DNA of 64,000 bases. It comes from Gymnorhina tibicen (lineage: Eukaryota > Chordata > Aves > Passeriformes > Artamidae). The DNA is taken from assembly GCA_013399875.1 (NCBI GenBank), contig VXAZ01008187.1, positions 577 to 64,576 on the forward strand. Reading direction: 5' to 3'. Below the pieces are notes generated by a model. The model did not search any database and was not told the DNA's origin. It saw only the letters and a list, made by a program, of their open reading frames with translations. A program made the translations under genes and the position numbers. The stretch's first letter is position 1; each line of letters begins with the position of its first letter. Of the stretch, positions 1 through 13,800 are shown in pieces.

Positions 1-1822
1 TAGTCAAACTACAAATCAGATTATTTTTGCTGGCATATTATTGTCTGCTTTCATAAGAATTATGCTTGAGTATACCTGTATACATCTTGAGTATACCTGT
101 AGCAGGTAGAAACTCCCAAACCTGCAAGAGAATCTTGAGTCCTTTGTTTTTATTTATGCAGGAATGAGAAAGATACTAATTTAAGAAACCTGCAGTGAAA
201 TCCTAAGTTAATTTATGAATGGGTCTCCACAACTGCTATTTTCCTTAATACAAATGTACACTGCTAGGGATGACTTTGCCTAGGTTTAATCTCAGTCTCT
301 CTATCAAATTTGCTGTATGATAACTGATGTCTGTCTCATGTATATTCTTTCCACTTTCAAAGCAAAGGGCTAATGCTTTTCCCCTACTAGCTTTTTGCAC
401 CTTTTTGCTTCACCTAATTTCTCTTTGTAACCAACTTCATACCATTATCATAAAGTCAGTTTCTCTCTTGTGGGCAGCAAGCAGAATCACTTCTCTGTTT
501 TACCTTAAATTAACTTCTGCTTCAAGATTTCTCCTCCTAAGAATTCAAATCCTTAAAATGCAGCAAAAATCTTCAAGTAATGGTAGCTGTTCAGTAGGGT
601 TATTTTCAGGTTCTGCTACTTTATGGCAATGGTTATAATGTTACAGGAGGACAGCAAGACCCTGTTATTTCTTTCTCAAGTTTTACTTAATTATATTATG
701 TATATATATATGTGTATACACACATATATTTACATAATACATATATTATATATACATATATACATATGTATACATATGTATATACATAATATATGTATTA
801 TGTAANATTATGTAAATACATATATATTACCTTGTAAAAATATAGGTATGCTGGACACATTCTTCATACAAACATAGGGGGACAAGAGCAGGCTGCATAA
901 TGTATTTTAGAGTGAGACATTTGCTGTTTAAAAGAAAGCTTTCAATGGAATTAAAAGTCAAATATTTAATGGAAAATGCATAACTTCATGGAGAGATATT
1001 ATTGTATCTTAATGAATAATGACCTATAAACTCATCACTTTATGGAACTGATATTTGCAATATATACTGAAATAAAAATATACATTTTATCATTTTTTCT
1101 TTTGAAGCTCAAAATTTAGGAAATGTTAAGATTAAAATCATAAAAATAATAAATCAGTTATGCCATCAATCATAAAACTAAAGAATTTGAATATTCCTTT
1201 TTATGTGCAAAATATTGTTCCCATTTCAATGAATGGCATAAGCTGAAGCTTCTATAAAAATATTTATAGTAAAATACAGCATGAATCTATTAGTACATTT
1301 AATCAGTTTTAGAAAGATGCATCCAATACTTAGACACTGTAAAATTATTTAGAATCAGTCAATTTTACCTCAGTTACTGCTGAAGTAACAAAAAGCATGA
1401 TGCAATAGACCTTTGTGAACTGAACGGCATATTTGCTTTCATCTACATAAAGCCCTGTAAATAACCTACAGGTTGTTAGTCATTACTTAACTCAGCATCC
1501 AAAATGCTCATTTTAGCACCTCCATATTAATGCATTATGCACAGAATATTTTAATTAACCATTAATAATAAGATGCATTTTAAGCAATGTAAGGAAGAGT
1601 TACAGAAAATAATTTTGACTTCCCATGTAAAAACCTTCTTAGAATTCCCTCCATTGAACATACAAATCCCTCTGAAGGAACTCAAAAGTCTTTAATGGAT
1701 TGTCTTGGGACAGATCAGCAAAGCAGAATTCAGTATCTAACATAAGGTGCTTCCTGGGCCATGGGTGTAGTAAAGCATCATGCAAGGTATGAAATCACTC
1801 CATCGTTTTCATTCTTCCTCTT
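1..1822 (-). other. FMN1: FMN1 3' UTR and/or 3' flank
   Basis: This non-coding AT-rich sequence follows the stop codon on the minus strand. Possible minus-strand poly(A) signals are ATTAAA at 1691-1696, 1550-1555, 1298-1303 and 965-970, and AATAAA at 149-154. None has a clear GT-rich downstream element, so the true 3' end is not decided here. An AT-rich palindrome lies at about 730-805. I see no repeat family and no coding potential otherwise. Confidence 0.6.
698..832. repeat. TA/TATG-rich simple repeat forming an imperfect palindrome
   Basis: This is a tract of alternating TA, CATA and TATG units. Pairing position p with 1535-p shows that 730-805 is an imperfect inverted repeat, with most of its 38 pairs complementary and the centre near 767. 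An ambiguous base (N) lies at 806, directly at its right edge. Such tracts can extrude hairpins and often cause sequencing trouble. Confidence 0.75.
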
Positions 1823-1867
1823 TCAGTTGGCAGTCACACTGGCTTCCTTCTGACGTAGTCTTTCTTT
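1823..1867 (-). CDS. FMN1: FMN1 terminal coding exon (14 codons + stop)
   Basis: After a strong acceptor (ttttctttaacag|AAA) the frame reads [14 protein letters not shown] and then TGA at 1825-1823. This is the very C-terminus of formin-1 and nearly matches the mammalian end as I remember it. The coding part is only 45 nt and could not be found without its splice context. It completes the presumed Spire-binding basic tail. The exon continues as 3' UTR toward lower coordinates. Confidence 0.94.
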   Translation of the reverse strand, partial: KERLRQKEASVTAN

Positions 1868-4800
1868 CTGTTAAAGAAAAAAAAGAGTTTTATTTTATAA
1901 TTCCTGTCTGTAATTTTCTGTCTCCTCTCAAGTTGCCATGAACATTTGGTCTAGAAGATGGAGAAACAAGTCACAGTTCCAGTTTTCTTTAATTAAAAAA
2001 TGCTTGGAGCAATCAAAGAAGGTTTAAAACCAGTTCATTACTTACTGTGGAAAAGCTGAGTTTGCTTTAGCTACATACTTGTCAAATACTGTGTACCTTT
2101 AAAAATACACATCTGTGAAGACCAGTGCAGCTAGAGAAAACCAGATACATTTCAAATTCATGTGACTCTAATACCTTCTCGTGTCTGGAATGGTTTCTGC
2201 TGACATAAAGGCTCGAATTTAGCATTAGCTAGATGATCTTGCTTAATGACCTCTTCCCAGATGAGTGTAGTCATTCATATCTCTGCTGCCTGATCTGCAA
2301 CTGATATGCTCTGCTGAGAATGGAAACAATATACTGATTCCTCATGTACATTTCCTTCCCTTACTCTCTTGCCTTCTGGAGTCTGAGAAATTCTGGTCTA
2401 ACCTATGTGCCTTGCACACAGACAAAAAAAGGATTTATATACAGTGCAAATTATTAGACCTCTTACTGTGTTGTATCGAAAACACTGGTGTACAGCAAGG
2501 AATAAAATGGGGATTTAATCCCTTCTACCACTATTCAACAGAGAAAACAAGATTTTTAAGGTTTCGAGAAAACCAGACACTTCAGCCATTGGACAAATAT
2601 ATGCAGTGAGCTTCAATGCACTTTGAAGCATGGAAGAAAATACAAGAGACTACAGTAGAAGTGAAGAAGAAACCACAAAAGCAGCTCTTTTTGTTATCCA
2701 AAATAGCAGAGCCATGCTAAGGCACAACTGAACTAAATTTTAAACATAACTGCTGGACTACCATAGGGCATAAGCTTTAACATTTCTTCTTGGGAAGAAA
2801 ATCACTCTGCTACATTCAAACTAAGAATACTACGCTCTTCAACAACAGTAGAAACCAGCCATCATTCTGAATAACAAGAATGGTGTCACAAAACCCCTTG
2901 GAATGTTATACTGGAAACCAGATCATACCAGGCTAGCTGTAGGATTGATTTTCTTCGTTTCAACTTTCTTCTCTGCAGTTAACTTGCTCACTGATTGCTG
3001 AGCGACTTTAATTCTGAAACACAGAAAAGACGTCATTAGATTTGGTGACATGAAAGGTGTTCTGGCTCTGCTTGCTATATACTTTGTAAGAAGCCTCACC
3101 AGTAACTTTTTTTAGGCACATTAACCCAACAAACTCCTATTTCTATTCAAAGGCACTTAATAAATCAAGAAAAGTAGATCAAAGTACATTTTCAAATGGA
3201 GAAAATCAAATGCAAAAGGACAGCCTGTCTGTATTGCTCACTGAAAATGTCATCAGGAAAATGATTTCTCTGTTCTTGCAGGATCTGGATTTTATGGAGT
3301 ATCTTTTCCACCAAAAAAGCTGCGGTATCAAGGCAAAAAGATCCTCCTCTGAAAAAAGACAAGAGCTAGCTGGCTTAATCTGTTGTACACATAGAATATG
3401 CTATTTTAGCAGGCCATTTGCCAGGTTACACATTATATTTCCTCTGAAATCCTTGAAAGGAAAGCATCTGCCACCTTTTTCTTAATATTTTCTGTGTTGC
3501 TTTAGATGGAATTGACTGACCAGCCTCACTGATATGGCAATAGGAGGTACAAGAGGTTCTTGTCTCAGGGTAGTTTAAGCTGTCTTGTGTACAGCTACAG
3601 ACTAGTCTGCCAAAGGTACTGTAGAGACAAGGGGAAAGAAGAACACAGATCTGAATCCTCTGCTTCTTGCCTTTTGCTCTCAGGGTCTTGCACACAGAAC
3701 CCTTCTTTCTGTGGGGATTTAACAAGAAGAACCCGATGAGGAGTTTCATCAGGAGGAAAAGGAGAAACAGAGAATTAAAGAAAAAGGGACTTGACTCTCC
3801 TTGTATGGACTGGAAATGCATGGGAAATTATGTGCTAAACAGTGATAAAAAGGAAAGAAAATTCTTGGCACTCCTAATAGAGGATCTGCCCGGTGCTAAG
3901 TACCTCCATAATACTGATGGTACATGCACTTACTTCATAATTCTATATGCAAAATGCAAAAGGAAAGAGGTTGGGAGTGAATTTTTATAAGCAAGGAGAA
4001 CTCAGCAAAGCAATTTTCAGTAATGTACACCAAGTCAGTCTTCTATTAGAAGCAACACATTTCTTGGCACTCTTGAACTGAAAAATTTTACTTTCTTCTC
4101 CTGTTTAACTTTTTCCACTGGCAGAAATAATTGCTATGGCCAGTCAAAAAGTATTTAAAATACCATGTCCAGTTCAAACCACTTTTGACACACTCAATTT
4201 TTGAGGAATTTTGGAAGAAAAGCAAAAAGGAAAGTGGATTATAGCTGCAATTACTGATGTGTACTTCCTTGCTGTAATACTAGCAGCAAGATAGATTCTT
4301 TTTAAAATATAGAACACATTCATAAGTTCATTACTGTCTTCATCAATGTTGGAAATGTTATCAGTGTTGGAAACAAAAAATTCCTTCTTTATGCATTTTA
4401 GAAGCATCTACTGGATAGTTCCTGGTCTTGTCTCACTTTCCAGTGTTAAACAAGAGGAGGAAACATTTACACTATTTTCAACTAAATTTACTTTCAACAC
4501 TGTTTAGCTACAGTATTGATTCAAGCTGTAACTACACCCTCAAAAACAAACATGAAATTACTACTCTGTATATTTTTAAATACAGCTGGTATATTTTTAG
4601 AACGTATTTAGTGTTCCCTGTTTCTACATGTAAACAACTATGTGACAACACAACATTCCATCTTTTTACTTTTGTTAATTTGCACAGTTTACTTCTTAAT
4701 GCTGGATGACTGCACCCACTGGACAGCATGCTATTCCTCACAGCTACAACGTTTATGCAAAGATGATGATGTATTCCAAGACAGTCTTCAGGTTCAGCAG

Positions 4801-7800
4801 AATCACACCAAGTGATCAGCTTCTAAACGCTTCCCTATTTTGAGCACATTTTCTATTTGATCACATTCTCGTTGGTCCTAGAAGTGTTTTCAAATAGTTT
4901 TAAAATGTCTGGAGTCCACACTTTCATCCAAAGGGAGAATTACAGGGATTACAAACTTTTAGACTTAAAAAGAAAATTATGCCTGTCACTGATTTAGGCC
5001 TAGCTCTGTGTATTTTATAGGATATTTGCACTATTTCTAGAAAATCTGGATTTTTAAAAATAGAATGAATAGTCGGGAATACAAAACAAAAATAAACCAA
5101 CTCACTAACATGATTTGAATCATGTAATATTTGGCTCATAAAAATGACAGACTAATTACGTATTTCATTTTGACCTCCTAGGGGAAAAAGTCATCACTAA
5201 CATAAGACTGGTAAGATGAGCAGGCACTATCAGAACTGTACTACATAATTCAAAAGGAATGTAATTATTTGGATTTTTTAAAAATCAGGTGGCTAAATTT
5301 CAGGGAAGTTGTCAGCTCAGTAATTATATCAGTGAATCAACAATACTCTACAGGTGCCTTATAAATAAAAAATAATTCCTTGTTAAACGTGGATAAGCTA
5401 CTAGTACTGGCTATTGTGTTTGGAAGCACTATACTTGAAATGAGAAAAATGAAATAATATGAAAAATATCCAATTCAAAAATCACAGAAGTGGCTAACAG
5501 CAGAAGTTTAATTTTTTAAATTATTTATTTTCATTTAAAAAGTCCTAAATATGAACACATATCATCCATTAAAAGCTGTGACGGCCTTCCAACAAAACTT
5601 ACAAACAATCACAACTGTTCTTTACCCACGTCCAGCTCTGGACTCCTTAGCAGAGGAAAGACATGAACCTGTTGGGGCAGATCTCGAGGAGTGCCACAAA
5701 AATGACCAGAGGGCTCAAAAATCTCTTCTGCAAGGAAAGGCTGAGAGAGCTGGGCTTGTTCAGCCTGGAGTACAGATAGGTTCAGGACTTACTGTGGACT
5801 TCCAACACTTAAAGGGGGCTTATAAGAAAGATGGGGACAAACTTTAAACACGGACTGTTGCAAAAGGAAGAGGGGTAATGGTTTTAAAATAAAAGGTCAG
5901 TTTAGATTAGGTATAAGGAAGAAGGTTTTTACAGTGAGGGTGCTGAAGAAGAACCAGGCCCTGAGATGGAGGGCCACAATTTACAGCTCACAGTGAAAAG
6001 GACAGTTTTGGGCAGAGAGCACTGGAGAGGACAAAGAGACCAGAAAGGATGGTAGAGTAGCTGAATCACAACACAAGAGAAAAGGGTGACTGCACACTGG
6101 AACAGATTGTCCAGGAAGGTTGTGGAGTCTCCCTCACCGGAAATATTCAAAAACCATATGGATGAAATCCCATGCCGTGTGCTCCAGGATGACCCTGCTT
6201 GAGCAGGTGACCCACTGTGGTTCCTTCCAACCTGACTGATAGGCTAACTTAGCAAGCAATCATGAGGCAAAAACATTATGGAATGCAGGTCAGTTAAGCC
6301 TTCAAATCTCATGAGGTGCAACATGGATGTGTTTAAAAGAAAAGTTATTCTCCTTCAACTGTGATCAAAAGAACTCAATACACCTTAATGAATAAAGAAG
6401 ATGTGGTGTCAAAATGAGCAGTACTGCACATTAGCACACAACATGGAAAAAATATTGAATTAAATTACTAAAACTATGTATTTCTAAATATGAGAACCAT
6501 GACTCCAATACTGCACATGTATCCTTATTATAGTCAGTGGGAATGTAATTGGCTTCTTCCTGCCTCTATGTGGCAGGTGGTGTCTTCCCCTGTAAACTGA
6601 ATAAAAGCCAGGCCTCTTAAATTAGAAGTTATTAGTGAAAAATAAAGACATTATTTTTATTCAAAATTATTTTTATTTTGTACCTAGGGATGCAGAAACC
6701 TAATCTAAACATAAGCTGTATTTATTATAAAAAAGTTTCCTTTGTAAGTTCAGGAAAATACATTTTTTCCTTACAGGAAAAGATATTACTGGATAAACTG
6801 ATTATCATTTTCACCCCTGCTTTCCACTCAAGTCACACAGATGGCGGCGTGAAGTGGCACGCTCCATCCTCTGAAATTCCCCAGTCAGGAAAACCAGAAT
6901 CCCTTGTAAACGAACTAATTGCTATTCATATACTCATGTTCCGGCTCTGCTGTTGTGCAACAACAGAGACCAAATTATCTGGTTCTATCTCAGCTTCTCA
7001 ATATCCTGGAAAAATCCATTCTTTTCGCTTCTACAGCTCCTTTCATGCAGCTGGCGGTTATGTGGATAGCTGTGGGTTACGAAATAGCTTGGAATGACAG
7101 TTCTGTGCCACCTGAGCTTCCCATGACTAGAAGCTTAAACTTCTCCCATAAAACTGTTTTGGCATAAGGAAATGTTGTGCAAAGAAAATTTCAGATATGG
7201 GTGGAGATGAACAAGTGGAGGTAACTACAGTCAACATCAACTGTTCAATCTAGAGCCAAGCTACATACCCAGTCCAGGTCCTTAACACAGCTGAACAGTG
7301 ACTTCCCTTAGGACTAAGAAATATCTCCAGAGCTCAAATTCCTTTCATGTGTTAAATGCCTTTCTACTCTCAGTCCTATTTCTGTATGCAGCTCATCAAC
7401 TAAACCTCAAGTCACAGCACCATCTCCTGAAAACTGTTAGCCCATGAAATGTAACAGGTTAGGTTTCAGTCTCAAAATTTCAGAAGACAGACATCTGTGT
7501 ATTACCTGGCCTGGCAGATGATTTTACAGAGTACTTGGTTAGCTTTAAAATTAGGAGCCTTATACCAGACTTTGAAGTTTGAACACTGTCACTTCTATGA
7601 CTGTGGTGTACAATACAATTGCCTATCAAGCCTTCAGGCCTGCATCTACTGGGAAGAACTTGGTCATTACTGATCAAATCTTTAAACTGCATTTAGATTA
7701 AATGTTCACTAACTAAATCAGTACAAACACAGTAAAATGTATGTTGTCAGTGGATTTTGTCACCAAACCTCAAAATGCCAATATGTTTGATATGTTTCTT

Positions 7801-10800
7801 TTTTTTCTGGATCTACTGACAGTGGTTTATCTATACAAAGTGAGTGAGAAATTTTAGCTCTGTAGTCACAAGGAATAAAAATTGATTTTTTTGATTTTAG
7901 GAAAGCTGGTGCATAAGAAAAACTAATAGGAAGAAAAGGGCTACAGAACAAAAATATACTTCAGTACATCTGAGACGACCACTGGCAGATACCTAGGAGT
8001 ATAAAAAGACAGCCAAAGCCTACAGTGATAATTCCCAGAATGGTTTTGCAGCTGGAAATTCTCTTCCTGTGTAAATCCTTAATAGATTTTTCTAATATAA
8101 TTTTGTACTGTCACCATTTGGAAGCAATGCAAGCTTTTGCCATCTGTGACATCTTGTGACGAAGTGTGTCTGTTTTCAAGATGAAATATATAATTCTGCT
8201 CATTAAATAATGATCACGTCTTCTCCAGCTATTGAGACAAATTTTGGTTCTGTTTTTGATTTCTGAATTCTGACCTATTTGTATGCACATGCAATCTGAA
8301 AGAGATTACTTCATCCAGTACAGTAACCATTGTAGCACTCTTATCTTTACAAGTCAGCAGTGAGTTAAATCAAGAGCAATAATTTCTTTCCTATTCAATT
8401 ATTTCATATTTAAAGGGCAACAGGCATAAACACATTATTAAAATCTTTTGTCACATTTCTTTTGCAAAACATTATCACAGTTTGTGATGAAACTCACTGC
8501 AAACTACTAGTATTTCTTCTGTATTTATACTTTTTCCCTATTTCAAATTTGTCTAGGATATCCTCCTAAAATATAATTTAAGACATCTTGAATGCTTTAA
8601 TAGATTTATGGATGGGCATTAATATATATGTATAATGGATTTAAGTTGTTATAACTACATATTTGTTTTGGTTCTGAATTCACAGACATGCCCACTGCAA
8701 ATAAAATTAGCAGTCTAAGAAAAGGAAGCGACAGTGGAAATATATGCAATCTACCATGCTGTAAGTGCTTTATTGCCAAAAATGTCAACCTTTCTTTTAT
8801 TCTTCAATTCAGTTATCATCTTAAAATTTCATAAACAGAAAAAAGCATAAAAGCGGTTGATGTACCTGAATGCATACAAATTGTAAATTATAAAGCTGTC
8901 AACAACAAAACTGGATTTTGATGCAAAACAGCACAGTAAAAAAAGTTTCCAACATTTGGTGGACTTACACTAAGCTGTTTGTCACAGATGAAGATGTGAT
9001 TGTCAAAGCAAATTTTATTTCATTGTACTTAAATGTTGGTATTGAAGGGAAAGTAAAATGTCGTCATATTCCTATGAGGCATATGGTTTGGAAAATTGTT
9101 TTCATTTTATCCCTGTAGTCATTTATCTATCATATCATATATCACATCGTATCATATCATATCATATCATAGTTTGTTATCTATCTGTAACTCTGTCTTG
9201 CATTGCTAAATGGTGTGCAAATTTTGTCCAGGAAAGGGACAATGACTCAACTATATTTTGCAAGCAGCTAATTTATTTTCATGGTAGGTTAAATGCAGGG
9301 CAGCTCAGTCAAAGTGTCTCCTTTACTTTAAGAAAAAGTCTCATAGAAATCTCATTAGATTTCTGCAGTTGTGTTACGTTTGGGAGCCAAGTAGCTTTAG
9401 ACAAAACAGGCTCTTTGCAGCTGAGACTGTCATTTAGTTAAAGACAGCACTCTTTTTATCTGAAATTCAGAGACTTTAAAGTTGTCTGTTATACAACAAA
9501 ATGTAGGTAGTTTGGAGTACAAAAATTTTAATTTTTGAATCATCAATCTTTTGACCTATTTTTACTACTATTGAATTTAACCTAATACATTTTTAATTAT
9601 TGCTTTGAATAATGATAATTTTGTATAATTAAATTTTTAATTTTATATGTCATATTTCTTGAAAGACAAATTACAATCCACTATTAACATTCCTATATAA
9701 ATTTAAATAATTTTTTATATATATATATGTGACTAGCTAATTAATACACATTTTACATTGGGTTTCTTCAGCTCCTGAAATCTGAAAGGTAATCCAGGTG
9801 GAAACGTTCACATAATGATATCAATGCCTCAGTTTCAGAACCTAAGTTTGAAATTACTGACTGACATTGATGTTTCTTCCTCTTTAAAATTTCCTTCAAA
9901 ACAAAATAAGGGTTCATGATAAAAGGTTCTGTTTTCTTTTTTTTAATTAAATTGCAATCTTTAAAAATGCACAACAAATAGTGCATCCAATTAATTAGCC
10001 AGCTAAAGAAGACAGCTGTCCATTCCTGTCATTCTAAGGCTTTTAGTTACCAATGTGCACAATGACTCTTAGCCTGCTTTCAAACTTTTTTGGACAGCAG
10101 TTCATCAACTGTTAGTTTCCTACTGTGTTATACTGGACCCTTAAATGGTCATGACTTTACAAGTTATTTGCCAGGTGATGAAAAAAGCTTTTCCACCATT
10201 CCAATCTATTGATTTCATGATGTTCTTCTTTTCAGTAGCACAATACAAAACAATTTAGGATGATGAAAACAGCTCTTCTGTCATTCTAATTTACTAATTA
10301 CACAAGGCTCCTCATTTTAACAGCTCATCGTCTTGATGAATCACCCAAATTTTGAATGTAAATCAGTTGTCCTTTTGAGATTAACTAAACTTTGTAAAAA
10401 TAATTTGAAGTGAGCTCTGAAAAAGTCTGTATGATCCAGAAAGTGTCAGCATTTTGAAGTATTACAGTAACTGGTGCTCTACAATCTACTGGTATTGCTT
10501 TACATTGAACAGGAATAAAGGCATCCATCAGAGGAACTGATGATATATTTGTTCTGTGTTTTTATTTGTAGATTTGATTGATATAACTATCAAAACACAA
10601 GAAATTCTCACCTTCATACCTGAGCATGAAGGCACAGAATATAGCACGCTACTTACAAAGGTTTCTTGATTATTGTATGAAGAAAGTAAGGTTATGTACT
10701 GTTAAACCACAAGGCATTCAAAATCAATCTATTTGAAGGGATCATTGTGTACCATTAGCGAGGTGCTAATTACATAAAAAGGAAAGGATGGTATAGTTTG

Positions 10801-13800
10801 GATTTTTTTTCCCTTGGGTAATTAATTTCTCTTCCTCCTAACTGCTTTTGGAATAAAAATAAGTCATGATTCAGCAGAAAATATATCCCTGAGATGATCT
10901 TTATCATAACCATAGCTATGTGCTTGGGACTGTTTATTTTACACAGTTTTTAACATGTAAACCAAATTTGCGTATTGATTTAGACACAAGGCAACAAAAG
11001 ATTCTTTGTAAATGTTTGCAGTTGTCACCTTCCAAAATCAATCAATAAATGATACAAAAAGCTACTACTTTCAAGTGTTTTAAAACTATAAGATCTATAA
11101 AACAATGTTTATAAGGTTGATAATTGAGAATTCATAACTTCTACATCTAGTCCTTCAAAAAATCTACTGTACACGAACCTAAAAGCCCCACTGCTTTGGA
11201 GCAAAATGGAAAATGTAAATTTAAATGAGTGTACTCTTTTGCTGGTACTTTTAAAGACATTTTAATCTAAATCTCTGTCAATTTGGAATAATCACCTGAA
11301 CTTAAATTTCACACTGGAAGTAATTACTCCATTTTTTTCCAAAGCATGACTACATTACCACTCTAGGTCTTTACAAATGAATTGTGATATGCTGAGCATG
11401 ATGAGCTTGTAGTAGAATTGCTTTTTTTGTGTAAAAGATTTTAAGCTTCTTAAAGAAAATCTAAAAAAGAGCACAGTGAGTTTGTAGTAGAATTGCTTTT
11501 GTGTGTAAAAGATTTTAAGCTTCTGTAAGAAAATCAAGAAAATAATTGAAGGTTTTAGGTTTTTGGCTTCTTTTACTTTAACTAATAAAATCAGGAGACT
11601 GTTGTGAGATCTAGCGGCAAGTAGTTTGATGTCCTCAGCAGGACACCAAAAGTCAGAAAGTAGTGCTGTAAATTCAGTGTGGGGCTTCGACACTATGCTA
11701 AGTGTGGCCTGAATCTCTGGGGCTTCCCTTTGATGCAAGTGCAGTATATTAACTGGAAAAGCATTCACTTTTATTTGTCTGTACTGTCTGCGACAGCAAT
11801 ATCGCCTCATTTAGGCTAGTTCAACATGAAAATGCACAGAGAAGCAATCTGTTATAAATTAGCACAGCTCCCCTTTCATTTTACTAGCTAGTAATTGGAA
11901 GGGGTTACAAAAGTGTAATTTATCAGATTATATGTGTTTATCTTTTTGTGGGGACAGCATGCCTTTGGTGAATTTTCCTACGCACCCTGAGGGAATAATC
12001 TTTCCTTGATGTCCATTAGATCTGAAAGAAAACAATGACGCCTGTGAAATATAGGAGTATAATTTGTTGGGTTTGAGAAGCAGCAGTTTCCCAGACATCT
12101 AAAATGGTATTAATGACTTTATTAGAACCTTACCGTTCCTTGGAAATGCTTTTGCTCTCTCGTTTCCAAATGGTCTTGAAGTCACTGCAGAATTCGTACC
12201 ACACCGTGAAAACGTAGTTTGGTGTGATCTCCTTCTCGCCAGGCTTTGGCTTTATCCCAAAGTATCCCACTGTTTCTTCAAAGCTGCAAGGGAAGGGGAA
12301 GAAAAAAAACCAGTCAACACGTAAGCCCACCGGGAAAACAGTTTCTCTGAGTCAGTAGTCAAGGCTGGTAATTACCATAACTTCCCCTTAGCCTTGGAAA
12401 TTACAGCAGCAATTCATGCTAAGTATAACTAACCTTCCAACACCCGCCTCTTTTCCAGAGGATAACTTACTTGGCACGAGCCACCATAGAGATCTGTCAC
12501 ACTGGCAAATCATGGGCATTCAATTACAACAGGTAAAACTTAGCTTCTTGCATTACAGGAAATGCTATAATATATTTATTTTATTTTATTCTGCTACACT
12601 CCATGAAGATCTTATTCTCTCATTTATCTTTACTGAAGAACTATGCAAGAGTCAAATGCCAAGTCAGGAAAAGATCTCCAGGTTCGGTTGGAAATAATTT
12701 TCTAGTATTTAGGGAGAATTAGGAGTAGTAACAACCAAGCCACAGACAGTGCCAATAGTCAGTTTGCAAAGGTTTTACTGAAAATAATCTCCTTCCACAT
12801 GTGTCAATAAACAAATAATTAATTTTACAAAAATACACTGCCCATATTTTAATGCTTTTAGAAAAATTTATAATGGGGCTTTTACTGAATTGCTATACAG
12901 CTGGATATTTTCAAAGTATTCTTTTATCACAGACAATACTTCCAAGAGCATTTTAACTCATTGCGCATTTTTAACCTTTATGACATTACTTTATACAGAA
13001 AAAATGAAACAATCCACGTGACTAGGTACTTATATAAATGAAAGTATGTTCGCTTTTGTTAAAGTTGAATCACTTTTCTCTGCAAAGTAGATGCAGCAAT
13101 CCTGGAACATTTGGTTATATTTATTAAAAATAATTCTATAATTTAAAAGGGAAGGTAACAACATATTTAAAAGTAAGCAATTTTTCTTGGAATAATCATT
13201 TTATTGAATCAAAAGGAAGTTATATTCTTCTTTAGACTTGCAAATAGGTTCTAAATCTAAACACAGGAGGTGTAAATCTTGAAAATAAAATAATTTTAAA
13301 GACCTGTAAGGAGTCTCCAACTATTCAACAGATGTTATGTGAGCCACAGATGCAGCTTTGTCATCTTTCTTAATTTATATTTGCATTTGCATAATCCACA
13401 TTGTATGTTTTCATATGGAATTACCAAGGTTAGGCTCAAGGTTTTTTGACTTAGTTTGAAATTAAAGCTCTTTAGCTAGGCTTGAAAATAGAAAGTACCC
13501 ATCAAAAAATACAGAAGTTATCCCTCCAAAATAAAGGAATATATACTCCGGCTGCTTCACAAAGAAGCCTGGATTTTAGCCACATGAGCCAATATGTTCT
13601 GGGTTTTTCTCTTTGATACTTTAAAGATAGAAATGGATTCTAGACCATGCTGAAGAATATCCCATATTGTTCAAGGTGAGCAATTACTATAATAGTTTTT
13701 TTTAATCCTCGTATTTTTAACCTTTAACCTTTTACATTTCTTACACAGGTTTTGCATGAAACATTTAACTATATTTCAAGTTAACTGATGATCCATATTT

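Larger units (their letters stand above)
3014..12133 (-). other. FMN1: FMN1 intron (9.1 kb)
   Basis: This phase-2 intron contains a plus-strand CR1 (5600-6240), a CATAT pentamer repeat near 9131-9171, a short TA tract near 9715-9730 and a 75-bp tandem duplication (11402-11545). The stretch 6780-7170 is less AT-rich than its surroundings and has a few CpGs, but I recognise nothing in it. The rest is unremarkable AT-rich DNA. Confidence 0.85.

Noticed and set aside
5551..5847. 98-codon open reading frame on the plus strand
   Set aside because: It begins in flanking sequence and then runs through CR1 LINE text; the peptide around [15 protein letters not shown] is LINE-derived.
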